NCBI GenBank assembly: GCA_024281675.1
Contig: JAMXAG010000020.1
Location: 1 to 44,781, forward strand
Source: Nitrosomonas sp.
GTDB taxonomy: Bacteria; Pseudomonadota; Gammaproteobacteria; Burkholderiales; Nitrosomonadaceae
Length of the DNA stretch: 44,781 nt
Direction of reading: 5' to 3'
The position numbers and the translations under genes are program-made. The number at the start of each line of letters is the position of its first letter. Position 1 is the first letter of the stretch. Below, in pieces: positions 1 to 8,363 of the stretch. The notes under the pieces were generated by a model. It was given only the letters and a program-made list of their open reading frames with translations. It did no database searches and had not been told where the DNA came from.

Positions 1-2301
1 AATTCCATTTTCATCCTCCATTTCATGTCTTCATTTTATGAAACTTCGGACTCCTTGAAAATCAGCATACCTCAGATTGCCAGTGATGGTACGCAAAAAC
101 CGCTTTGGGCCAATCCAAACCCAGGAGCAGTTGAAAACGATATCGTCCGTTTTCATGTCTTGTCTGTTGGCCCAGGTCATACTTTCCATTTACATGCGCA
201 CCGCTGGTTGAAAACAGGCACCGATGAAGTCATTGACACCAAGTTATTGAAAAGCGGCTCCGATACTCACTCATTTACGATCAAAGCGGGTACGGGTGTT
301 GGTGCTGGAGAGTGGCAATATCATTGCCACTTGATTGCGCATATGGAAGCAGGTATGCATGGTAACTTCAAGGTTGGTGGCGATGGTGCTAGTGTCGTTG
401 GTGCATCGCCTTATGGCAGGATTTTATTGGGTACTAAAGATGAACCAGGTTTAGTAACATTTGAAATAAGCGATGAAGGTGCGAGTTGGTTTAGGAGTGC
501 ACGGGGAGATGCCATCGTTACACTGAGTGCACCTGGTGCTGTCAATAGCCCTCTTGCAGGCGCCGAAATTAGAACGAAATCGCTAGAAGTCATGTCGCCT
601 GGCAGTAGTGTGAATTTCATCATGTCGGATACGAATGGCGTGCATACGATCAGCAGTTTGTTATGGCCAACGGGTGCGCACCATATGCCTTTTGATCAAT
701 CCAGCGCGTATCGCGGCGGCGGAATGGTTAGACTCGATACACCGGGATTATATGTGTTTACTTGTAAAGTACATCCTTATATGTTTGGTGCGGTCATCGT
801 GGATGATCCAAATACCGCAGGGCTCGATTTAGGAAATCCTGATAAAAACTTTACCATTGATTTGGTGACCGGTATAACAAATTTGCCTACCAGCAGTGAT
901 CTGGCAATTCGTTTATTGAAGACATTCTTCATAGCAACTGCACCTGCCAATTGGCAAGATTATTCTTCCGGTGAATGGAATCTAAGATTTCCTACGCTTC
1001 CTGTTAGAATCTCAGGAGCACCATTCGATCCTAATTTGACCAATGGCGGTGTTGCTGCGCCTCTCAGTATTCTCAATGTTAAACAACCGCTGGCAGTCGG
1101 TGATGTGCCATCAACACCTGGTGTCGGTGAGGTGTGGGTTAATACGCAATTCGAAAAAACGGCTGGCAAGTATAAACCGGGTACTACCACTGTGGTTGAT
1201 GCAACCAACTGGACAGTTAAACGTAAGGTTGCGTTACCGCAGATCAACAATAATAATCCGCATAATATGTGGTCTAATCGGGATCAGTCGGTTATTTATC
1301 AAACACAGTGGTTTGATAATAAATTTTCGATGATTAATCGTGAAACCGGTGAATTGATCAAAAACATACAGGTGGGATACTCACCTTCTCACGTGGTGAC
1401 GTTACCGACTACCGATGATATTACGATTGCAATCAACGGTGAAAATGGCATCTCTGTGATTCGGGCCGGAACAACAAATGTAACCAAAACGATGCCAACG
1501 CAGGCTCATGGGCATATTTCTGCAAATCCGCATGGTCATTGGATCAGTGCAGATGGTTCCAAAATTGTGACGCCTAATATCAATACCAATGATATCGGTA
1601 TTTATGGTGCTCAAGGGGGGATACAAGCCCGCACACCCACAGGGCAAAATTTACCGGGTGCTCATCCCATTGCAATTGGTATGATGCCAGATTCCAGCAA
1701 AATCTATGCGGCCAATTTGTTGCACCATACATTGACGGTGTTGAATGGCGAGACGGGTGCGTTGATTAAAACCATCAATTTGATTGCTGACTATAATCCA
1801 ATTACTGGAGCGTTTGCAGATGGTGATGGAAATAACGATTCGGAAGCTTATGGCATACTGCCTATTCAATCGCCTGTTTCTCCAGATGGTAAAGCATTTG
1901 TGATTGCAGCGACGGGTGGGCAGATTGTCATTGTTGACACAGCAACAGACACTATCGTCAAGAAATTTGATTGTGACCCTGGTTGCCACGGCGCTAACTT
2001 TGGTGCGAAACAAGGTGGAGGCTACTATGCCTATGTCACAACCAAATTTGGTAACAGGCTGACTGTTGTCGATATCGATCCGGAAGGCAATGGCGATATT
2101 AGCAAAGCGAAAATTGCCGGCTATGTGTCATTGGTGGATACTGTCAATACTGCTAAGGATGATAGTATAAGCGGCTTGCCAGGATTCGGCGGTCAAGGTG
2201 TTTTGGCTGTACCTAATGTTTACAATGGTTGGGTACAAAAACTTCCAGATGTTTGGAAAGCTGATTTGACACTTGGGCAGCAAAATCCGATTGGCCAGTA
2301 G
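1..2301 (+). CDS. Multicopper oxidase-beta-propeller fusion, 5' end outside window
   Basis: This is the 3' part of a large periplasmic copper oxidase; the frame is open from base 1, so the true start lies upstream. Counting from the Met at base 25, the first cupredoxin domain has copper-ligand motifs HTFHLHAHRW (52-61) and YHCHLIAHMEAGM (99-111), the usual type 1/2/3 copper ligands of a last multicopper-oxidase domain. A plastocyanin-like domain follows with FTCKVHPYM near residue 247. The remaining ~450 residues show repeated strand patterns of a YVTN/N2OR-type beta-propeller (for example NRETGELIKNIQVG and NGETGALIKTINL). The substrate is unknown; oxidation of a metal or a small nitrogen compound is possible for this fold. 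A strong terminator follows at 2344, so the gene ends its transcript. The domain calls are firm; the function is inferred. Confidence 0.85.
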   Translation, partial: NSIFILHFMSSFYETSDSLKISIPQIASDGTQKPLWANPNPGAVENDIVRFHVLSVGPGHTFHLHAHRWLKTGTDEVIDTKLLKSGSDTHSFTIKAGTGVGAGEWQYHCHLIAHMEAGMHGNFKVGGDGASVVGASPYGRILLGTKDEPGLVTFEISDEGASWFRSARGDAIVTLSAPGAVNSPLAGAEIRTKSLEVMSPGSSVNFIMSDTNGVHTISSLLWPTGAHHMPFDQSSAYRGGGMVRLDTPGLYVFTCKVHPYMFGAVIVDDPNTAGLDLGNPDKNFTIDLVTGITNLPTSSDLAIRLLKTFFIATAPANWQDYSSGEWNLRFPTLPVRISGAPFDPNLTNGGVAAPLSILNVKQPLAVGDVPSTPGVGEVWVNTQFEKTAGKYKPGTTTVVDATNWTVKRKVALPQINNNNPHNMWSNRDQSVIYQTQWFDNKFSMINRETGELIKNIQVGYSPSHVVTLPTTDDITIAINGENGISVIRAGTTNVTKTMPTQAHGHISANPHGHWISADGSKIVTPNINTNDIGIYGAQGGIQARTPTGQNLPGAHPIAIGMMPDSSKIYAANLLHHTLTVLNGETGALIKTINLIADYNPITGAFADGDGNNDSEAYGILPIQSPVSPDGKAFVIAATGGQIVIVDTATDTIVKKFDCDPGCHGANFGAKQGGGYYAYVTTKFGNRLTVVDIDPEGNGDISKAKIAGYVSLVDTVNTAKDDSISGLPGFGGQGVLAVPNVYNGWVQKLPDVWKADLTLGQQNPIGQ

Positions 2302-2343
2302 TTGATTTAATTTATAATAGGGAATAATTATTTTCCTAATTGT

Positions 2344-2378
2344 GGCTACCAGGAAACTTTACTGGTAGCCGCTTTTGT
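2344..2378 (+). terminator. Rho-independent terminator after the copper oxidase
   Basis: Perfect 9-bp stem GGCTACCAG (2344-2352) and CTGGTAGCC (2362-2370) with a 9-base loop, followed by GCTTTTGTT. It lies 43 bases after the stop codon at 2301 and separates the oxidase from the tRNA gene. Confidence 0.85.
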
Positions 2379-2488
2379 TCTGATTTAAATGTTATTGTGA
2401 AGAATCACCAATATGCTTTGTTATTTGAAGATTATTTTTGCATAACCGATTTCTTTAACTTTAATTAATATCTAGTTTGCGACGCTAC

Positions 2489-2517
2489 TTCATATCGCTT
2501 ATTAGATCAGGTATAAT
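2489..2517 (+). promoter_or_regulatory. Probable sigma70 promoter of tRNA-Lys
   Basis: A perfect -10 hexamer TATAAT lies at 2512-2517, 15 bases before the mature tRNA. A weak -35 candidate, TTCATA, lies at 2489-2494 with 17-base spacing. The -10 is clear; the -35 is only the best fit. Confidence 0.6.
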
Positions 2518-2532
2518 CTCGCACTTTGATTT

Positions 2533-2608
2533 GGGTCGTTAGCTCAGTCGGTAGAGCAGCGGACTTTTAATCCGTTGGTCGCCAGTTCGAATCTGGCACG
2601 ACCTACCA
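2533..2608 (+). tRNA. tRNA-Lys(TTT)
   Basis: A 76-base cloverleaf. The acceptor stem is GGGTCGT with ACGACCT (2598-2604). The D arm is GCTC/GAGC. The anticodon stem GCGGA/TCCGT holds loop CTTTTAA, so the anticodon is TTT (lysine). The T arm is GCCAG/CTGGC with TTCGAAT. A discriminator A at 2605 is followed by an encoded CCA. Confidence 0.98.
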
Positions 2609-2618
2609 AATAAAACAA

Positions 2619-2655
2619 GGGGTTAGCTTGAATGGCTAACCCCTTTTTCTTTTTT
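2619..2655 (+). terminator. Rho-independent terminator of tRNA-Lys
   Basis: Perfect 9-bp stem GGGGTTAGC (2619-2627) and GCTAACCCC (2635-2643), loop TTGAATG, then a T-rich tail (2644-2655). It starts 10 bases after the tRNA CCA. Confidence 0.95.
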
Positions 2656-2677
2656 GGTGCCACGCTGGTGCCACGCC
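2656..2677. repeat. Short tandem direct repeat beside tRNA-Lys
   Basis: GGTGCCACGC is repeated immediately (GGTGCCACGCT, then GGTGCCACGCC) just past the tRNA terminator, at the edge of an accessory patch. It could be a scar of integration at the tRNA, but no integrase gene and no second copy of the tRNA 3' end is visible in this window. Confidence 0.4.
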
Positions 2678-2694
2678 ACAAAAAATAACAAGTA

Positions 2695-2725
2695 ATAAAA
2701 AACCCCCGCCACTCGGGCGAGTTCG
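2695..2725 (-). terminator. Terminator of the DUF6683-like gene
   Basis: On the minus strand a GC-rich hairpin around CGCCCGAGTGGCG is followed by a G run and TTTTTT. It lies just beyond the distal stop at 2738, which supports 2738-3574 as one original gene. Confidence 0.6.
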
Positions 2726-2737
2726 TTTAAATCAATT

Positions 2738-3574
2738 TCATTGCTTTACCAAAATATCATTATTGCCAAAATAAATATTTTCCGGATTAAGTCCTAAATA
2801 CTCTTGTATTTTATTTCCTGCAATCTCCCGTACAGCTTGGTGTTGTTTAATTTGATTACTGTGTTTTGCTTCTAATTCCATTCTTCCTAATACGCCTGCA
2901 TTGCCAATAAGGATATAGTATAAAGTTTGCTTATCCCTATCCGAAGTGACATTTGGTTATTGATTTAATCTATTATTTATAATATTAAAATATTCTTCTT
3001 TACGGAAACCTGGTGGTATCTCAATATTGTGATAAATTTTAGTGGCAATTTGTGCGAAAACTGCGATTGCGCCTGCAACGTTATTTTTCCAAGCTGAGTT
3101 TAAGGTCAAATTTTCATACTCTTCAATAGCGGCTATGAAATATGGTTTCCATCCAGCATTTGAGGGAGTTCTGAAGAGTTCATCAGCTATGTTACTTGCA
3201 TTAATAGAATTATCAAATTTGAATATTCCATAATTATTTACGGCGTTGGAGTTTTCTGGTTTACCGAGGCTAAAATCAACAAAATCTGACCATGGCGCTT
3301 TTTTCTCTCGTTCTAATTTTTCAACCGCTGCAAGGCCATATTGCTGAATCATAGAATCTCGTAATTTTAAAGCTTCCAGATATTGTTGAGAGTAGTTTAA
3401 CTGATTTTGTGAAGCCATCGCCTGCCCGTATGATGGGAATGGAAGACCGTATGTTGTAGTATAATTCCCTGTATATGGATTGAATGTTTGGGCACTTGAA
3501 ATATTATTTTTTAGAATAAACAAGCTAGTAAAAAATATTAATATTCCGTAATATTTAAATAATTTTTTGTTCAT
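2738..3574 (-). pseudogene. DUF6683-like secreted protein interrupted by an in-frame stop
   Basis: Translation from 3574 gives 205 residues with a signal peptide (MNKKLFKYYGILIFF..., cleavage probably after NNISSAQ) and stops at TAA 2957-2959. The same frame then stays open for 72 codons to TGA 2738-2740, reading NVTSDRDKQTLYYILIGNAG and ending LGLNPENIYFGNNDILVKQ. From memory, DUF6683 proteins end in this way: an SDxxKQ segment, then an A-rich helix, then a GLDPxxLxLTxxG-type tail. The stop codon therefore appears to cut off the C-terminal quarter of a family member of about 278 residues. A good Shine-Dalgarno (GAGGTGAG) precedes the start. The gene may be recently inactivated, or the stop may be a sequencing error. 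Function unknown; probably periplasmic. The family call is from memory and moderate. Confidence 0.65.
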
Positions 3575-4028
3575 ATCTCACCTCTTTTTAGAAAAAATAT
3601 CGGCAGATCTTAATATCCCATCCCCATCTGAACTTGACTAGGGACAAGTTTCAATACTTCTCACTGTAAGCTTCTTTCATTTTTAATTTGTTGAAACCGT
3701 TTTACAGATAACAACTGTTTATTAATATATAGGTACTTTTTTAATAAAAATGTGCTAAAAAACACTAGCTTTAGTTTTTTATCATTAACGCTCATTTCCA
3801 TTTTATTCCTATCTGTGGCAATGAAATTTTATTATCATCGCTGGGGTTACTATTGGAACTATTTTTATCTTTTGTCTTTACGTTTATGAATGAAAGATCT
3901 GAGCGTGGCATCTAAAACTATAAGCCGTAGAGATTAGGCGGCGCCTATACCATACAAACGTATTTGTAATTCTTGGAAGTCTATTACTTCAGCTTGTAAA
4001 TGCTCTATTTCACAGATTAGATACTTAA
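3575..4028. other. Gene-poor AT-rich stretch between the broken gene and IS5
   Basis: I see no complete gene here. The only coding-like piece is the short minus-strand tail at 3934-4026. The first ~80 bases must hold the promoter of the DUF6683-like gene, but no convincing pair of hexamers stands out. Confidence 0.5.
3934..4026 (-). pseudogene. Unrecognised C-terminal gene fragment cut by IS5
   Basis: On the minus strand a frame runs out of the IS5 left end and reads YLICEIEHLQAEVIDFQELQ and a few more residues before TAA at 3934-3936. The heptad-like, charged pattern looks coding (a coiled-coil end). No start lies before the IS boundary, so it looks like the tail of a gene whose front was lost. 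I do not recognise the family. Confidence 0.3.
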
Positions 4029-5300
4029 GACCTCTGCACAACCGCGAGAATTTAGCTGTAGTGACAGAGAAAAATATCCAACTGAGAGTTATTGCACGTC
4101 ATTTTGGTAGAAAGTGAAGTTTTTTCCTTTTTTTAGGGGAATTTTCCCCCTTATGCAACATTTGGACGGATTGCTCTCCTTAATGGTTGGTCTACGAAGA
4201 TTTTGTTGGCTGCTTTTTTCAGGTTCATGCAGATACTTTTCAGTATGACTTGGGCGTTGACTTTTACCGTACCGAAGTAGCTGGCGCGCCCCATTCTGAA
4301 TAAGCGTTTGATTGTGCCAAAACACTGTTCGACAATATAACGTTTTTTGCTGATCAATTGATTCGCCAGCTTCTGGCGTGCCGAGAGTGGTTTGTTCTTG
4401 TACGCGCGATGCATGATTGCGCTCTTGATCTTTTGCTTTCTTAGAAACTGCCGATTGGCGTTGCTGGCGGATCCCTTGTCAGCATACACCCGATTCGCCT
4501 CGATATGCGCAACATCGATAGCTGCTTCGAAATGCATCATTTCACTCTGGTTGGCAGGAGTAGTGTGAACCCCGCGCACATAGCCGTCTTGTGCGTCCAC
4601 CACCAGGTAACTGCGGTAGCCAAACTGCGACTTCTTGCCTTTCTTTAGCCAAGTCGCATCCGGATCCGCACTTTGTTCTTCGGTACAGCTGATTCCAGGC
4701 TGACTGCCATCTTCAAACTGAACAGCCTTACCTTCGGTATCTACCTCAAGTAGGATGGTCTTTCTAGGGCGTGCCGCTGACTCAATCAGCGTGGCATCAA
4801 TGACCGCTCCTGTCGCACCCTTGATCATCAATCCGTGTGATTGAAGCTGCTCATTAATAGAACCTAGCAAACCATCTAGTCGGTCGTTGATTACCAGACG
4901 GTTACGGAACCGGCACAAAGTGGTTTCGTCCGGTATCGCATCCGACAAGGACAATCCACAAAATTGTAGAAAATCAATCCGTACACACAGCGCTTGCTCC
5001 AACGCAGCATCCGATAAACTATGCCACTGACCCAGCAGGATCGCTTTGAACATCAACAACACATCAAACGGTTCCTGTCCTCCACCATGCGATAACTCGC
5101 GCTTGTATAAACCCGTAAGCTTCGGACGTAACTCCTCCCACTCAATCAGCGCATCAATCTTCATCAGAACATTATCTCGCTTCAATCGCTCTGCCAATTC
5201 CAGTGCTCCAAAACTCATCTGCATCTTTTGCTCCAACTCTCTTTTAACTACCTCTATTTTAGTGGGTTATTGCAAGGGCAGGCGAGGTTGTGCAGGAGTC
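4029..5300. mobile_element. IS5-family insertion sequence, apparently complete
   Basis: The element is bounded by inverted repeats GACCTCTGCACAACC (4029-4043) and, at the other end, the complement of GACTCCTGCACAACC (5286-5300). They match in 13 of 15 positions. It carries one intact transposase on the minus strand. The flanking bases (TTAA left, TTTT right) do not form a target duplication, which suggests that one side was rearranged after insertion. Confidence 0.85.
4151..5236 (-). CDS. IS5-family DDE transposase
   Basis: Catalyses cut-and-paste movement of its own element. At 361 residues it has the usual length for the IS5 group. The N-terminal region has the typical LSHGGGQEPFDVLLMFKAI and IPDETTLCRFRNRL segments. 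The DDE residues are visible as the D of AVIDATLIES, the D of RVYADKG and the E of KRYIVEQCFGTIKR. The tail is basic. No frameshift or stop is seen, so the element may still be active. Confidence 0.93.
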   Translation of the reverse strand: MEQKMQMSFGALELAERLKRDNVLMKIDALIEWEELRPKLTGLYKRELSHGGGQEPFDVLLMFKAILLGQWHSLSDAALEQALCVRIDFLQFCGLSLSDAIPDETTLCRFRNRLVINDRLDGLLGSINEQLQSHGLMIKGATGAVIDATLIESAARPRKTILLEVDTEGKAVQFEDGSQPGISCTEEQSADPDATWLKKGKKSQFGYRSYLVVDAQDGYVRGVHTTPANQSEMMHFEAAIDVAHIEANRVYADKGSASNANRQFLRKQKIKSAIMHRAYKNKPLSARQKLANQLISKKRYIVEQCFGTIKRLFRMGRASYFGTVKVNAQVILKSICMNLKKAANKIFVDQPLRRAIRPNVA

Positions 5301-5303
5301 TTT

Positions 5304-5663
5304 TTGATTCAGTGCCGCCCTTGTCAGTCTATAGAACAAATCATTATTTGTAATGTTGAAAGCCGTTATTTGCAGCAATTTGATACTCTGACTGAGCTGG
5401 CACGTAAAACTTTAACGACAATTCCTGGTGTGCGCCAAGTTTTCTCAGGTTGGGCATTATCGGAGGCGGAGCAGTATCACTTTTGTTGGCATATCCAACT
5501 AGCACATGCAGATGTTATCAGCAGCTACCAATCTCATCCGCACTATAATGCTTTCTATAGTCAGATATCCCACTCAACCGACCCTAAAAAGATCAATATT
5601 ACTTTTGTCTCGACTTTATCCAGTATAAACCACCAACTGAAGGAATCTCAAATGTATAACTGA
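5304..5663 (+). pseudogene. Dabb-domain (stress-responsive A/B barrel) protein clipped by two IS elements
   Basis: The frame reads SIEQIIICNVESRYLQQF, then LTTIPGVRQVFSGWALSE and SSYQSHPHYNAF. This fits the Dabb ferredoxin-like fold: a first strand, a helix, IPGV plus G, then a strand and the YxxHPxH motif. The domain core looks complete. No ATG precedes it: the frame continues straight out of the IS5 right end at 5300, and the only start-like codon outside the IS is TTG 5304. The stop codon TGA (5661-5663) is the first triplet of the IS3 inverted repeat, so the original C-terminus is also lost. The gene has lost its promoter and probably its natural ends. Dabb proteins are small and often dimeric, with varied roles. 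Confidence 0.6.
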
Positions 5664-5710
5664 ATCGCCCCGGTATTTCCGGAGATAAAATGACTTGAGA
5701 GGAGGAAGAG

Positions 5711-6028
5711 ATGAAAAACCAAATCAGTTATTCACCGGAAGTACGAGAACGAGCGGTAAGACTGGTATTTGAGCAGCAAAAGGAGCATGAATCGGAATGG
5801 TCGGCGATCAAGTCGATCGCATCAAGATTGGTTGTACGGCGGAGACGTTGCGAACGTGGGTAAGACGAACAAATTGATCAGGGAATTCGAGGCGGCATGT
5901 CGACTACGGATCGTGAGAGACTCAAGGAATTGGAACAGGAGAATCGGGAATTAAAGCGAGCCAACGAGATATTGCGTAAGGCATCGGCCTATTTTGCGCA
6001 GACGGAGCTCGACCGCCGACCGAAATAA
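5711..6028 (+). pseudogene. IS3-family orfA, two frameshifts
   Basis: Starts ATG 5711 after GGAGGAAGAG. It reads as a helix-turn-helix OrfA (SPEVRERAVRLVFEQQ). Near 5830 the frame shifts, and [12 protein letters not shown] is found in another frame. It shifts again near 5872, after which [20 protein letters not shown] and [18 protein letters not shown] continue to TAA 6026-6028. Two small indels thus break the leucine-zipper region from the DNA-binding part. OrfA cannot be made as one chain. Confidence 0.85.
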
Positions 6029-6808
6029 TGGTGACATTTGTCGATAGTAACAAAGCAGAATACTGGGTCGAGTCAATCTGCAATGAAATCTGGATTGCTC
6101 CGTCGAGCTACTACGAACACAAAGCGCGCGAGCGAGATCCCGATCAATTGCCTGAGCATCAAGCGGGATACAAAGCTGGAAGTCGATATACAACGAGTTT
6201 GGGAAGGCAACTTCCGGGTTTATGGTGTTGCAAAGTATGGCGGCAGTTGTTGCGAGAAGGTATTGGTGTTGCTCGTTGTACGGTCGAACGGTTGATGAAG
6301 AAGCTTGGGATACAAGGTATCAGGCGTGGTAAGAAGTGTTGGACAACCATTTCGGACGATTTGCTTGACCGACCAACGAACAAGGTTAATCGGCAATTTG
6401 TAGCTGCCCGTCCCAATCAACTGTGGGTGGCGGATATTACATTTGTAGCGACGTGGATTGGATTTGTTTATGTGGCTTTTATCACCGATGTTTTTGCCCG
6501 GTATATTGTTGGTTGGCGAGTGAGTCGTTCATTGCGAACGGATCTGGTACTGGATGCATTGGAACAGGCGCTATGGACACGGCGGGAAACCTCAGGATTG
6601 ATACATCACAGCGATCGAGGCAGCCAATATTTATCGATTCGCTATACTGAACGTTTGGCGCAGTATCGACGAAGTAGAATTTGCTACATTGGAGTGGTTG
6701 GACTGGTTCAACAATCGAAGATTACTGGATGCAATCGGATATGTCCCACCAGCAGAATTTGAAAAGGCGTATTATCGCCAAAAGGAAGACTCAGCTGATG
6801 CAGCTTGA
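6028..6808 (+). pseudogene. IS3-family orfB transposase, frameshifted, catalytic Glu deleted
   Basis: Overlaps orfA at TAATG. The rve integrase core is visible with the first Asp in LWVADITFVATWIGFVYVAF and the second in LIHHSDRGSQY. Near 6160 and 6230 two compensating frameshifts put the segment RDTKLEVDIQRVWEGNFRVY out of frame. After TERLAQ (6663) the sequence jumps straight to DEVEFATLEWLDWFNNRRLL in another frame. The roughly 45 residues that normally lie between, including the third catalytic acid, are missing. The tail VPPAEFEKAYYRQKED ends at TGA 6808. The element cannot move by itself. Confidence 0.88.
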
Positions 6809-6939
6809 CTCAAAACAAATAGTCTCCGGAAAACCCGAGACGATTCACTTTTCCTCTGCTGAGTATTGGCGTCGGGTTGCTCGGCGTATATCACGTACGG
6901 TTTTCTCGACACTACGGTTTTGTTGATTTTTCTCTGTCA

Positions 6940-6967
6940 TTCATCGTTCTTTTTTAGGAACGATGAA
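6940..6967. repeat. Perfect 10-bp inverted repeat (hairpin)
   Basis: TTCATCGTTC (6940-6949) and GAACGATGAA (6958-6967) with an 8-base loop TTTTTTAG. It sits between the IS3 end and the 3' end of the minus-strand tonB-like gene. There is no T tract beyond the stem, so it is a weak terminator at best; it may be the transcript end of the exb operon. Confidence 0.5.
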
Positions 6968-7087
6968 CCAAAACACTCTCTTACGCAATCACACTATTTT
7001 GTCCAACTTGCGCTGACGGTGTATACAATTAAGTTTTGCAAAGGTTTCTGTCTATATGAGATGCAGATGTTGTATAGCCAATCACTG

Positions 7088-7951
7088 TTAATTTACAAAA
7101 AACTCCCGCATCAAAAAATCTTCGAGCCCTTTGGTATCTTTTTCACGCGCAGACAAAACTACCACACGGTGCAAACGATGAGATTCCCAATTAAAATCCT
7201 CTTTATAATATTCCCGGATCAATTGAATCATGCGTCGAATAATGGCGCGTTCGACGCTACCGTCGGGACCGGCATCTACTTGAATGTATTGTAAACGAGG
7301 ATTACTTTGTCCCGTTGTCCATGCGCGAAATGAGAATTCAGCCGTGCGGGGTCCTATCCGGAGAATCTGAAATATGCCACTCGTGCCGGATGTTTGCAGA
7401 TTTCGCCTGACATTGGCCATACGTGCTTCGCTCGGAGAAGATAATGGAATCGCATTATTCGGCGGCATATCATTAAGATGATCAAAAATCCCAGGCTCAC
7501 CGCGTTTGGCCCGATTTTTATTAATAAAATCGGATAAATCAACTGATTGGTCTGGGGTAGTTTTTTCAGGTTTTTTAGTGGCGGTTTTTTCTTGTGAAGG
7601 TTTGGGTTTAACGGTTTTATCGGCGATTTTCGGTTTCGGTAGGCGCGCTGTTGGTGGACTTTGAGCGGATGGAGCTGGCATTTTTTGCGCCGGTTTAGGT
7701 GCTACTTCCATTGGTACAGGTTTTTCTTGAGGTGGTGTTGGAGCACTGGGTGCGGAAGCGGGCAGAGAGTTTGTCGCGCCTTCCGTTTCATTTAGATCAA
7801 TAAAACTGGCAGCGATGGGTGGAGGTGTTTCTATTTCGACTTCCGGCATTGATAATAAAAAACCTACTGCCCAAATTATCAGCAACCATATCAGAGCCGC
7901 TAGTGGTAATGGCCACCACAGACGAATCTCTTGAGATCTGGAGCTCGCCAT
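7088..7951 (-). CDS. TonB-like energy transducer
   Basis: A 287-residue inner-membrane protein. It has an N-terminal membrane anchor (PLPLAALIWLLIIWAVGFLL), a long proline/lysine/alanine-rich spacer (about 45-135) and a folded C-terminal domain (about 185-287). It sits last in an exbB-exbD-tonB order, starting 10 bases after exbD. The expected role is to pass proton-motive energy from ExbB/ExbD across the periplasm to an outer-membrane receptor. The C-terminal domain (GIFQILRIGPRTAEFSFRAW...) lacks a YP motif and is not a textbook TonB C-domain, so the partner may be unusual. The call rests on layout and context. Confidence 0.72.
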   Translation of the reverse strand: MASSRSQEIRLWWPLPLAALIWLLIIWAVGFLLSMPEVEIETPPPIAASFIDLNETEGATNSLPASAPSAPTPPQEKPVPMEVAPKPAQKMPAPSAQSPPTARLPKPKIADKTVKPKPSQEKTATKKPEKTTPDQSVDLSDFINKNRAKRGEPGIFDHLNDMPPNNAIPLSSPSEARMANVRRNLQTSGTSGIFQILRIGPRTAEFSFRAWTTGQSNPRLQYIQVDAGPDGSVERAIIRRMIQLIREYYKEDFNWESHRLHRVVVLSAREKDTKGLEDFLMREFFVN

Positions 7952-7961
7952 ATGACCGATA

Positions 7962-8363
7962 TTATTTATGTTTTACAGCAATAAGAAAATGCTGTACACC
8001 AGCTTGCCTGGCCCGAAGCATTGCCTGTACCACAACACCTTGTGGTGCTTCGTTATCAGCCGAAACTATCAGCTTTTGTTTGGAATCCGCAAGCAGCGGT
8101 TTGAGTGTTTCGGCTAATGTATCCAGCGTAACCGTTTTCTGATTGATATAAATTTTGCTATCTTTGGTCAGTGAAAGTGTCACAGGTTTCTCGGCACTCA
8201 ATTTTTCCGCTTCACCTTCAGGCAAATTGACTTGCAGAGAATCCAGATTCTGCATCGATAACGATGCCAACATGAATGTGGCAAGCAAAAAAAACATAAC
8301 ATCAATCATCGGGATGATTTCGATTTTACCCTTTGAAACAGTGCGTGATTTACGAAGCCTCAT
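7962..8363 (-). CDS. exbD: ExbD/TolR-family proton channel subunit
   Basis: A 133-residue protein with a basic N-terminus (MRLRKSRTVSKGKIEIIP), a single membrane helix carrying the key Asp (MIDVMFFLLATFML) and a periplasmic ExbD domain ending VQHFLIAVKHK. It forms the proton-driven motor with ExbB. I chose the ATG at 8363 (MRLRKS); a longer reading from an upstream TTG has no support in the family. Its 5' end overlaps the 3' end of exbB by 14 bases, which indicates translational coupling. Confidence 0.92.
   Translation of the reverse strand: MRLRKSRTVSKGKIEIIPMIDVMFFLLATFMLASLSMQNLDSLQVNLPEGEAEKLSAEKPVTLSLTKDSKIYINQKTVTLDTLAETLKPLLADSKQKLIVSADNEAPQGVVVQAMLRARQAGVQHFLIAVKHK

Larger units (their letters stand above)
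5661..6847. mobile_element. IS3-family insertion sequence, decayed
   Basis: The ends are matching inverted repeats: TGAATCGCCCCGGTATTTCC at the left, and the complement of TGAATCGTCTCGGGTTTTCC at the right. Similarity continues inward through CGGAGA and a terminal TTGAG. In between lie orfA and orfB in the usual order with a TAATG overlap. Both carry frameshifts, and orfB has an internal deletion. No 3-4 bp target duplication is seen (AAC against CTT). Confidence 0.88.

Noticed and set aside
1651-2013. A 120-codon minus-strand frame
   Set aside because: It lies antisense within the propeller part of the copper oxidase, has an unnatural residue mix rich in Arg, Cys and Ile, and no ribosome site; it is a shadow.
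2656-2737. Integrase gene or attachment site at tRNA-Lys
   Set aside because: No integrase residues and no duplicate of the tRNA 3' end were found within the window.
4131-4160. Hairpin GGGGAATTTTCCCC as a terminator of interest
   Set aside because: It lies within the IS5 element downstream of its transposase and is probably just the element's own transcript end.
5046-5300. The front part of a long plus-strand frame leading into the Dabb piece
   Set aside because: It is the antisense of the IS5 transposase and inverted repeat; only the part after 5300 is gene-like.
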